Under the pieces are notes generated by a model that was not told the origin of the DNA, did not search any database, and saw nothing but the letters and a program-made list of their open reading frames with translations. A DNA stretch of 64,000 bases from the NCBI GenBank assembly GCA_003665825.1, contig QPFY01000003.1:620001-684000 (forward strand). Reading direction: 5' to 3'. The stretch's first letter is position 1, and each line of letters opens with the position of its first letter. A program made the position numbers and the translations under genes. Of the stretch, positions 55,072 to 64,000 are shown piece after piece. The stretch is from Microbotryum silenes-acaulis (lineage: Eukaryota; Basidiomycota; Microbotryomycetes; Microbotryales; Microbotryaceae).

Positions 55072-56587
55072 CCGTCCACCAAAGCTCTTCCCTCCCCTAT
55101 CATCTCCACGCCTACGTCTCCAGCCCCACCGAAGCCGAACCGACCTCTTCAACTCAAGCCATCGACGTAAAACCGTTCTTGATCGAAGCACAGAACCCTC
55201 GGCCTGGGGAGGGGTGCCGACTCCGTTGTGCTCGTTTATGAGAGGATTCATATCGTACTTGGTTCACTATTCAGGAGGCCTGTCAGAGTCAAGACCCAAA
55301 TAAGGGAAGTAACAATGATAGGATAGAACGAAGAGGGGATGGAAGATCTACCCAACGTTGTACCGCACAGGATTCAACGTCGATAGCACTTTGGGTGCGC
55401 GTGCATAGAAGATGAAGATTTGGAAACGAAGTTCAAAGATAGAGGGCTGAAGGATAATTCGGGTCAAGGTGTGGGAACACTATGGATCGAATATTACAAC
55501 CGAAGAAGAAAGGAAAGAGAGAGAGAGAAAAACTACGAAGAGAGACTAAATACTCCGGCCACCGGATATTCTAGTTGCCGAGCCGGCACGGACGTTCAGG
55601 GGTTGGTTCGCACATTGCTCGCATCCGAAGAGGGAGCCGCAATATGCTGTGCAAATGGTTCGCATCCGGAGAGGGAACCGGAGAGGGTACCGTAATGTCG
55701 TTTGGATGCGAGGTAGCACCCGGAGAGGGTACCGTGGTGTCTTCGGTTACGAGGTAGCGACCGAAGAGGGTACCGTGAAGTCTCGAGTGGGGAGTTTGGG
55801 TGAGAGGGGGTCGCTTGGAAATCCTGACTATGACACTCGCGGTCGATCTGTCCCCGCCGGGCGCAGCTTTCCTCAGCTGTTGATGCAAGCGAGCGGGTGA
55901 ATAGCCGGGTACGGCGATGTTGCGGGGAAAAAGAGAGAATGTGTAGTTTAATTGCCTGTTATTCCTTCTCTGGGAGTCCGAGGACAAGAGTCGTACGACG
56001 CTGTCGGCTGCCGGGCTGCACCTGCACATGCTCAACTTTCCTGGCGAACGCCAGCGCTGCCGCCAGCGTCCTGTTGAGGTGCGCAAGCAAGCTCATTCTC
56101 AAACCAGGAACCACGGAAGGAAACTCCAGATGACATCGGTCGAAGGCCCGCTCGATCGGCACGATTATACCCCCTCCTTCCGAGAGCGCGGTGGTTAGGA
56201 GCCTCGTATCAGCGGTGGCGGCCAGCAGTTGACGTCGCCGCGAGTCGTGCGTGAGCGATCGGCACGTTGTGATCGATGTGCAACGTTTTCGATCTACCCA
56301 GGCGGGTGCGAAGATCACAAGACCGCTTCCTGCTGTACTGCACCGGCTCAATGATCTTCCTACGCATCGTCGGTCTTTTTCGAATATCTGCAATCGAAGC
56401 ATGTCCGAAAGTTGACCGGTTTGTCCGTCTTTCCCGGCGGCCGGACCACATCAGAGACAAGCGGTACTTTGTGCAAGCTTGATGCGCTGATTTTCGTCGC
56501 GATATTTTTCTGAAAGCTTGCTCCTGAGTTGTCTACAGTATTGCTCACCCGCTGCCCTGCTGCGCAGGTTCGATTTCGGTGTTACTA
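55072..56587. other. Gene-poor stretch between copia copy 2 and the LINE
   Basis: No gene could be recognised. Degenerate repeats of GGAGAGGGTACCGT-type words lie at about 55630-55780. A minus-strand open frame of 147 codons (56402-55959) has no motif I know. Confidence 0.5.
55630..55780 (+). repeat. Degenerate short repeats (GAGAGGGTACCGT words)
   Basis: The word GAGAGGGTACCGT or GAAGAGGGTACCGT occurs three times, with related GAGAGGGAACCGG copies nearby and interspersed GATGCGAGGTAGC and TACGAGGTAGC words. Spacing is about 45-50 bp. It may be the relic of a minisatellite. Confidence 0.6.
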
Positions 56588-56759
56588 CTTTATTTATTTA
56601 TTTGATAGACTTCATTAACAGCATAATTATATTAATACCTAGAAATCTTCGGAAAAGTCGGAGGGAATGCTGTTACGCACACTGGCAGAAGCCAGTAGTG
56701 TAGGACTCATTGACCCTAAATCAGGATCAACCATACCCACTAAAACCCCCTTTGGTGGC

Positions 56760-59700
56760 TTACAGAGACACTAGGCGACCCTTGGACTCCTGAATAGAGG
56801 CTCGAAGCCCCTCGAAGTCCGTTTCGGTGATCGGTTCCAAAAGATCCGACGAGAATCGGCGACGGCGACAGAGCTTCCAGATCGAGTGAAAGAAGAGCAC
56901 TCGTAGTTCGACAAGGCGACGTTCCGAGCGAGACACGACCGGACATACAAAGTCCACAAAGACTGGGTGGGGGGTCGGGGACAGAGCAGACCAGAGACGC
57001 CGGGCGAATGGGCAGCCGACCGCGAGGTGGGCCAGGCACTCGGGTGCTTCCGAGAGGCACATCACACAGGAGGCAGATCGATTGTTGGGGTGAGGGCTGG
57101 TTGGGGAGGCGACTTGGCTGCCCGGATGGAGGGACCCCAGGGAGAGAAGGTGGCCGGTATCCTCGGCGTCCTAGTGAACCCGGCGAACCTTGCGCAAAGC
57201 CTTCCACCAAGCGTTCCAACGTTGCTCAGGCAGATCGAATACCTTCTGGTGTCCCTTGGGGAAGATAGGAGGGAAGATGAAGACTTGGTGGCGTTTGGAC
57301 GCGTTCACAAACGAAGACGGGGTCATCACCTCGCCATCGGGCCCTCGAAAAAGCGTCGGGTTTACCGAGAGTTGTATTCCGTGGCCCGCTGGGAAGTAGA
57401 GTACGTGCGTCGCCCATTGCTCGAGGTTCTGGCTCTTGGAGAGTTCCGGGGGATTGAGCGTGGTCACCGACGCCCAGGCTTCGAAGTATCGGACCCAACG
57501 TGCAGGAAGAAGTTTTCTCGTCTTTCTCACCGCATGGTCCCACTTTGGGAAAGGATGGCAAAAGTATGCCCACCAGATCCAGATCCAAGGGCGACGATGC
57601 TGGTTGGGGGCCGGTCTGGACAAGGTGAAAGGGGTTGGTTGGTTCGGTGCCTGGAGGCGAATGCGGATGTCGAAGAGGTGGCGTGTGAAGCAGCCGTCCG
57701 GGGCCCGGAGCTGGAAGACCCACTTCGCGTGATCGATCGCTAGACGCCGAGGCAGATCAATCAAGCCGAAGCCGCCGTGATCGAGAGGGGTGCAGAGGCG
57801 CGACCGGGAGACCTTCGGACGTCGCTGAGTACCATCCGAAGCTCGACCGTGAATGGCGAGCATGACGGCCTCCTCGATCTCCTTGACAACGCTCTTGGGG
57901 GCGGGGAGGAATCGGCTGTAGTACAGGATCTTTGTGTAGCAGTAGATGTTGATGATCGAACACTTGGCTGCATATGGGAGATCGTACATCGGAATTGAGC
58001 GTATCCGAGCGATGGTCGAGGCCTTGACATCTTCCCAGCCCGCATCCTCGGCGATCTCCACCCCGACCTGAATACCAAGGTAGCGAAACTGCGAATCGCT
58101 GAGACGCCAGGTCCCGAGATCTGGGGCGATTGGCCGATCCCGAAAAGCTCCGAGGGGGTAGAGGAAAGATTTGACGTTGCTAAGTTTGCTGGCACTTGCC
58201 CGTTCGTAAAGCTCGATCGCCCGATTGAGGTGGTCGAGGTCCGAGAGGTTGTGGAGTGCGCAGCAAGCGTCGTCGGCAAAGAGGAGTTCTCGAAGGTTTT
58301 GGAGGCCCGCAATCTCGACGCCCTTGACTCTCAATCGAATCTGACAGGCAAAACCTTCGATCGCCAGAACGAAGAGAGACGGAGCCAGAGGATCACCTTG
58401 CCGAACGCCCGACAGGATGTCGAAAGCAGCAGAGAGCCAACCGTTGAGGAAGATCGAGGCGGATTGGTTGGTGTAGGTCGCTCGGTACCATTGGCGGGCT
58501 TTGGGGCTGAGGCCAACGGCGCAGAGGACTGCATCAAGGTACGAGTGGGAAAGACGATCGTAAGCCTTTTCAAAGTCCATCACCGCTAGCAGGCCGGACA
58601 CGGGCGTTGAGCCCGGAAGTCCGGGATCCATGAGACACTGGACCTCAGCGATGTTCGTGCCGATCCAACGGTTCGGAACAAAGCCACGTTGGGTTGGGCC
58701 GATCAGGGACTCGAGCAAGGGAGCGAGGCGCCGCTGGTTGTGGGCTTGGGAGATGATGCGCTCGTCCGCATTGATGAGCGATATGGGGCGTTTGTTCGAG
58801 AGCTGATCCCTCTCGCCGCGTTTGTGGATGAGATGGATGTGGGCGGTGTTGCGGGGAAGAGGTCCAGGCTGACGGGCCTCGGTGGGGATCGAGTTGATGA
58901 CGTCTCGAAGAATCGGGCCAGTGGTCGGCCACGTAGCGCGATAGAACTCAACCGGGAGGCCGTCAGGCCCTGGCGAAGAGTTCGACTTACACGCCTCTTG
59001 AGCCTTTGTCATCTCCTCCAACGGGTACGCTTCCCCTCGAACTTGAGTGAGTCCGCGTGGGAGAGGCGAGTTAAAGCGAGGCCGTCGGCGGTCCTCATAG
59101 ACCCGCTCGAAGTAGTCGCTGGCCGCTCCAAGCATCGAATCAGGGTCGGAATGAACAACATCGTTGACCGTGAGCGAAGGGATGAGGTCGGATGCTCGCA
59201 CTTTGCGCAGGCGGATGAAGATGGAAGAGGGACCCGCCAGAGATGGGTCGAGGCGGGACCGCCGCGCCGCGCCGTAGCGCGAGTGGTCAGCCCTCTCTTG
59301 CTCCGACCCTCCACGTCGGAACCGAGCGAACGTCCGGGCCAGAGCCTGCAGCTCGGGCAGCAGGCGGTGTTTGGTGGACGTCCAAGCTGCTGGTGGATCG
59401 TTGGGCGTCTGGAGGAGGGCTTCGTTGTAAAGGGTGCGGACAATGGAAGTGAGGTACTCGCAGGTCGCGTCGCCCTCGATCACGTGCAAACCCAGCTTGA
59501 ATTTGCCCGGACCGATGTCGATTGCGCCCAGCACTTGGAACCGTGCCACCACCATTGAGTGCGTCGATTTGAGGACAGGAGCCCAAATTTTGTGATCATG
59601 GAAGAGGTCGACCCAATCAGGCGAGACATAGATGCGGTCAAGGCGACGGCACGTGCCGGGCGCTGAGCGATTCGTCGTGGCTCGTCCTTTGGGATGGCGG

Positions 59701-60516
59701 AGCCGATAGGCGTCGAAAAGATTGTTGGCCGTGGCAAGGTCGCGCATCTCCTGACCCCCATAATTCGTTCCGTTTGGGTTCTCCGAATCGAGGGGTTGGG
59801 ACTCAACACAATTCCAGTCGCCCCCGACTAGGAGCGCAGGCGGCGTCACGCACGACTTGTCGGAGGGCGGTGCTGAGATGTGAGAGGAAGCGCTTTTTGT
59901 CTGGCTTGTCGGAGGAAGGCGCGTATATTGATACAAACCGGACCTTTGAATCACCTACACGAAAGGTGGCGTCGGTGACTCGGTCCGGGAAAGAAAAAGA
60001 GGCACGAAGAGTGTTGGGAGGCGACTCGGGATCAATAGTAATGACCACGGAGTCGCTCTTCCAGAGTATGGCAGTGTTGTTGAAAGGAGTGAAGAGAGCG
60101 GAGAGCTTTAAGTCTTGGCACTCCTGAGTCCACTGGGCCACCCTTTCGGGGGAAGGTCGGCCAGTTTCGCTCAGGAGAAAGACGTCGGCGTTATGGGAGC
60201 GGAGATTGGAGAAAAGAGAGGCACGCTTACGGTCTTCATTGATTGACTGCACGTTGGCAGCAACAAAAGACACGTTTGGGATCTTAGTTGTGCTCATCAT
60301 CTTGGTCCATAGCGTCTTCCACGTCCTTGGGAGGTGCTTCTTGGTCTTCGGCTTCTTCGTCGGCCTCGTCGTCGGCGTCGGCGTCATCGGGTCGGGCTTT
60401 GGGCGCGGCTGAGGGCAACGGCGTGGGCGAAGAGGGCTCGGGGGTCGGCTCGGAGGCTTCGAGGGCAGGCGCAGTGGGAGGGGCTTCACGAGTGGCTGGC
60501 GTGGAGAGGGCGGCAA
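56760..60516 (-). pseudogene. LINE ORF2: endonuclease, reverse transcriptase, Cys motif
   Basis: The N-terminal part is an apurinic-type endonuclease (FVAANVQSINEDRKR, LLSETGRP, then GGDWNCVE and RRLDRIYVS, THSMVVARFQ). The frame shifts near 59836-59850, inside the endonuclease. The reverse transcriptase has SPGPDGLPVEFYR, RPISLINADERI, QRGFVPNRWI, LAVMDFEKAYDRL, SGVRQGDPLAPSLF and LLFADDACCAL (the YADD box as FADD). A C-terminal zinc-finger-like region follows, with WIWWAYFCHPFPKWD. TAG at 57171-57173 stops the frame, but the same frame goes on with CVMCLSEAPECLAHL to 56760. In the relative at 46.6-47.6 kb that codon is TCG. The start is uncertain: 60516 is the first ATG in frame, and 60300 begins MMSTTK just before the endonuclease. 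Confidence 0.87.
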
Positions 60517-60772
60517 TCGACTTGGATCGAGTTATGATCGACTTTGGCGTGGCCGGAGGAGGGCTTGGGGATGGAGAGGTGGTCTCTGAGCTGGGGGACT
60601 CGGAGGATTTTTCAACGAGGGAAGAGGCAGTTCCCTGGTTGGAGGCAGGCTGGAGGGCAGTTTGAGTGGCAGTATTGGAAGGGAAATTGAAGGAGAACTC
60701 GGGGCGGGCAGTCTTCGACAGAGATTCGGGCTCAGCCCTGTTGGACAGATCTTCAGTCTGGGCAGCCAGATC

Positions 60773-61720
60773 CTACTCCACTCGACGTTTTTTGGTCGTG
60801 CGGTCGGGGGCGGAGGCCGCGGGGATCGACTTGGACCCGGCGGCGGGGGCGGCGGTGGTAACGGTGGAGGCTTGCAGGGCACGTGACGTGGGGGGACCCT
60901 GGGGGCTCGACGCGTGACGGCCCGGGCAGTGCTGGGTGGCGTGCGAGGTGCTCGCGCAGGACTTGCACGCCGTGGCGACGGGGCAATCCTTACGGACGTG
61001 AGCCGCGGAACGGCAGAAGACGCAGTGGCGCATGCCACCGGTGATCCTCAGTGGGATTCGCTCAGTGACACCGTCACGAGCAATAGAAAGTGAGGCAGGG
61101 GGCAAAACATCTACATCCTTAAGGGCAAGGATAAAGTCGTACACCCCAGAGATATGTTTCGTCTTTCCAATGTATTGGATGCGACGGCGGAGGACCGTGC
61201 CATAGGCAGCGATCTGCTCATCGAATAGGCGGAGGCCCTCGGGGTCGGAGAAAAAGCCCGTAAGGGTGCATTGTACAACACCTCCTTTAGTAGAGCTGTA
61301 CAGCTTCTCGACTTTGCACAGAGTCTTGCCAACAGTAAGGCCGTTGGCAACCAGGGCGTCGAGATCGGCGGCCTTGGGAAAGCGGAGGCCGCGCTGACCC
61401 TTGATGACGCATGGCATTGCGCCGGTAAGGGCAGAGTAGTGTTTGTCGAGCGCGAGGAGGACTTGCTCGACCGAGGTTGAGGGTGGGGTGTTGATGATGA
61501 CACAGTTCTCGATGTTGTGCATCAGGGGATGGGCGGCGACGGCAGTCGAGGCGTTGGCGGTGGCGTTGCCGTGCTTCGCAGCGGAGCGGGCGCCGACCGC
61601 GGCGGAGTATGATTTTGTGGTGGTGGCGGGGGCTTGGCCGGGAGGATCGGGAGGGTCAGGGCGAAGAGGTGGTATAGCAGCAGGGCTGGCGTTGTTGGTG
61701 TTGTTGTTGTTGTTGTCCAT
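60773..61720 (-). CDS. LINE ORF1, nucleic-acid-binding protein
   Basis: This open frame of 315 codons begins MDNNNNNTNN. It encodes an RNA-binding chaperone-like protein of LINE particles. Two CCHC knuckles lie near the C-terminus (CVFCRSAAHVRKDC and CKSCASTSHATQHC). The middle has a region with LALDKHYSAL and LRFPKAADLDALV that resembles the RRM-like part of gag-type ORF1 proteins. The C-terminus is basic (RTTKKRRVE). The stop lies 256 bp before the first ORF2 ATG. This frame is intact, unlike ORF2. Confidence 0.8.
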   Translation of the reverse strand: MDNNNNNTNNASPAAIPPLRPDPPDPPGQAPATTTKSYSAAVGARSAAKHGNATANASTAVAAHPLMHNIENCVIINTPPSTSVEQVLLALDKHYSALTGAMPCVIKGQRGLRFPKAADLDALVANGLTVGKTLCKVEKLYSSTKGGVVQCTLTGFFSDPEGLRLFDEQIAAYGTVLRRRIQYIGKTKHISGVYDFILALKDVDVLPPASLSIARDGVTERIPLRITGGMRHCVFCRSAAHVRKDCPVATACKSCASTSHATQHCPGRHASSPQGPPTSRALQASTVTTAAPAAGSKSIPAASAPDRTTKKRRVE

Positions 61721-61760
61721 AGTCCACGTGGTGCTGAGGCAGATGGACCATTAGCGGGGA

Positions 61761-62173
61761 TAAGTAGCCAAAAAAAATATCAAGTCACTCCGGAGAGGGA
61801 GAGAGGGGAAAGAGAAAGTTTTGGACTAAGAGCGTTGGCGTGCATCAACAACGGCAATTTTAAGTAAAAGGCGTAAGATTGATGCTGTGGTCGATACACC
61901 GCTCAGTTTTGTGAGTGTGAGAATCTCGGGGTCAATCTCGGCTCGAGGTGACGTGAGTGGCCTGCGACGATCACCCACCATAACTCGATAAGAACAATAG
62001 GCCGGAAGCTTAAGCTTGTAATGCAACCGGGTTCCCCGAGCTAGCGAGAGCGCGCGCTGGGCAAACCGCCGTTGGTGCTCCTGGCTCCCCCCACCGTCCA
62101 GAAGTGCTCAGCCGACGAAGCCGACGATTGAGCGGACCGACTCGAGCTGGTGTGCGATTTTGACGGGCCCAGG
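61761..62173. other. LINE 5' flank and golgin upstream region
   Basis: No gene is seen. The 5' end of the LINE should lie in or near the left part. No target duplication matching the sequence after the A-rich tail could be found here. Confidence 0.5.
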
Positions 62174-64000
62174 ATGATGGCCGAAGAAGGCGACACGCCG
62201 AAACCTTTCGAGCATGCTGAGCAGGACGATGCTTCGTGGTTTGGGAACGAGGACGACTCGCTGGCGATGGACGGTGCGACGCCCGACGCCGACGTCGAGG
62301 AGCAGCATCACCAACCCCAGCCGCTCCACCATCACGGCCCAGAGACAGAGACAGAACACGACCAGCACGGGCCAGAACATGGACAAGAGCACGCGCGGGA
62401 CGACACGGCTACCATCATCAATGGACATGACCACCAAGAGGCGCCGACAGAAGAGGAAGCACACTACCCTGAAGAACACGAGCACGAACACGGCGAGGCC
62501 GGCCCAATTCTAGACGGGACGGACCGCGTCGCCGAGCTTGAGTGGGAGCTGCAGCGCACACGCGAGGACAAACAGGCCTTCGAGGACAAGTACAATGGTC
62601 TGCTTAGCAAGTTGACCACGATGAGGAACACGCTCGGCGACAAGCTCAAGCAGGATGCGGTCAGTCACATTCGCTTTCAACGTGTTCGTCGTCCGTCACG
62701 AGCGGGGGGCAAACGATTGCGAGTGGGGGGAACCTCGAGGCGGCTTCAGTCATGGCGAGGAAGCTCACCCCAGAGATAGAACTAACGAACACTCTTCTCT
62801 TCAATAGGATGAATTGGACCGACGAGAACAAGAGATCAACGAGCTCCGGTTACACATCGACGACCTCGCCTCGACGATCGACACCCTCAAGGCAGAGCTA
62901 ATACAGGCTCACGAAGATTCGGAGCGACTGCATACCGAGCTCGAGAGCCTACGTGCCAGAGCCTTTGATTCTCAAAAAGGTTTGTCAGACGAGGCTGCCG
63001 AACGCGAGATGGCCCTGCGGGACGCACAGGAGGAGGCGGAGCGGATTCGGATTGATCGCGACGAGTGGGAGGGCGAGGCTATGAGGGAACGCGTCAAGAG
63101 GGAGGAGTTGTCGACACGGTTAGGTCAACTTGAAATGGAACTCGGCCAATGCAAGGCCGACCGCGATGCGTTCAGGGAAGAGAGGGATCGGGAAGCCGAG
63201 AGCGCGTCGAATCTGCAAACCGTCTTGGAGGAGTTCCAAGCAGGTAAGCTCAAGTGCGGAGGGCACAGAGTCCAGTGTCAATGAAGATACTGATCAAGCT
63301 TACTATACTCGTAGCCAAAGAGAAGGAACTTCGGTCGACAACAGGGGACCTGCAAGCACAACTCGACCGTGCTCACGATTCGATCGCGATATGGAAGCAG
63401 AGGGCCATAGCCGCCGAGGTGAGTAGCCACGGCGAGTATGCCGCCCGACTTGACATTGATCTCATAATTGCGGCATGGTCCAGGCAAACCTCGCGTCCGC
63501 GCAAAACGATTCGGAGAAGGTCATTACGCTCAGCAAGGAGCTGAAGGAGAAGACACTGCTGACGGGCAAGCTGCGGCATGAAGGTGAGTCGTGTTCTCAA
63601 CCCCAGGGAATGGCACTGCGAGACGGAATGACTGATAGGAAACGAGATGATGCACCAGCTGTAATCCTGAATGAGCATCTTACGGAGGCTCTGCGGCGGC
63701 TTAAGAAAGACTCGTCCGAGAACTCTGTCGACAGGTGAGAAGCTCTAGCCGGTGACTAGTTTTGAATTGTCGGCATGTGCTGACCCTTATTAACATGATA
63801 CCTCTCCAGACGACTCGTCTCGAACGTGCTTATCAGTTTCCTCAACACTCCCCGGGGCGACACGAAACGCTTCGAAATGCTACAGCTCTTATCCTCGATC
63901 TTGTCATGGTCGGACGACCAGCGCGAACAAGTCGGACTGCAACGCTCGGTCGCGGCCGGCTCCTCGGGGCGAACAGGGAGAGGACACGCTCGGTCATCAG
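62174..64000 (+). CDS. Rud3-like golgin with GRAB region (runs off the window)
   Basis: This is a predicted coiled-coil Golgi tether. Inferred exons are 62174-62659, 62808-63243, 63315-63418, 63484-63583, 63659-63734 and 63810 onward, at least 464 residues. The N-terminus is acidic and His-rich. Coiled coil starts near VAELEWELQRTREDKQAF and runs through exons 2-4 with clear heptads (ELDRREQEINELRLHIDDLAS, and Glu/Arg-rich stretches). Exon 5 gives ILNEHLTEALRRLKK, and exon 6 gives SVDRRLVSNVLISFLNTPRG then KRFEMLQLLSSILSW. This matches the GRIP-related Arf-binding region of Rud3/GMAP210-type golgins, which binds Arf1 at cis-Golgi membranes. The intron before exon 5 was placed by this homology. 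The C-terminus lies beyond 64000. Confidence 0.85.

Larger units (their letters stand above)
56588..61760 (-). mobile_element. Nearly full-length two-ORF LINE (Tad/L1-like)
   Basis: Minus-strand order is ORF1 with zinc knuckles, then ORF2 with endonuclease, reverse transcriptase and C-terminal Cys motif, then a 3' UTR and an A-rich tail of AAATAAATAAATAAA type (56588-56604 on the plus strand). The 5' end is not fixed; I set it just upstream of ORF1. No target duplication was identified. ORF2 has one frameshift and one nonsense codon, so this copy is inactive. A truncated relative lies at 46560-47600 on the other strand. Confidence 0.85.

Noticed and set aside
55959..56402. Minus-strand open frame of 147 codons near copia copy 2.
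   Set aside because: No motif, no splice partners and no homology that I recognise. It may be a chance frame in GC-rich DNA.

Overview
The window is fungal nuclear DNA. It has split protein genes with many short introns (mostly 60-150 bp, GT-AG), GC-rich coding sequence, and proteins typical of Basidiomycota: a CPL1-type cysteine-rich secreted protein, a Rud3-type golgin with a GRAB region, and a Nup98 with FG and GLEBS motifs. Gene style and transposon load suggest Pucciniomycotina, perhaps a Microbotryum- or Rhodotorula-like fungus. The species guess is inference only.

Layout, left to right. 1-4475: decayed LINE with RNase H. 6440-13452: aquaglyceroporin gene whose fifth exon is split by a Ty1/copia element (7746-12699, 5-bp target duplication). 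14144-18981 (-): RWD/UBA-type DEAH RNA helicase. 19121-20605: non-autonomous, hAT-like DNA transposon with 28-bp inverted ends and 8-bp target duplications. 21057-23988 (+): URI prefoldin. 24270-26648 (-): secreted Cys-repeat CPL1-like protein with one in-frame TGA. 28099-31648 (-): AP-3 delta adaptin. 33472-36979 (+): cyclic-nucleotide phosphodiesterase. 38158-41855 (+): Nup98-type nucleoporin. 42124-42194 (+): tRNA-Ala(UGC). 42301-43799 (+): bestrophin-like channel. 44663-45665 (+): unknown protein.

From about 46 to 62 kb the window is mostly mobile DNA. It holds a triplicated 181-bp unit joined to a truncated LINE 3' end, an inverted duplicated gene scrap, a Helitron helicase remnant, a second and nearly identical copia element in opposite orientation (50050-55071, one nonsense codon in pol), and a nearly full-length two-ORF LINE (about 56588-61760, minus). 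The window ends in a Rud3-like golgin (62174 onward).

The host genes do not form a pathway cluster. Several concern membrane traffic and transport (AP-3, Rud3, aquaglyceroporin, bestrophin). The strongest new signals are the fresh copia knock-out of the aquaglyceroporin, the modular exon structure and internal stop of the Cys-repeat gene, and the non-autonomous DNA transposon just upstream of the helicase gene. I derived exon boundaries by hand from splice signals and phase. For each fully contained host gene the joined exons sum to a multiple of three.
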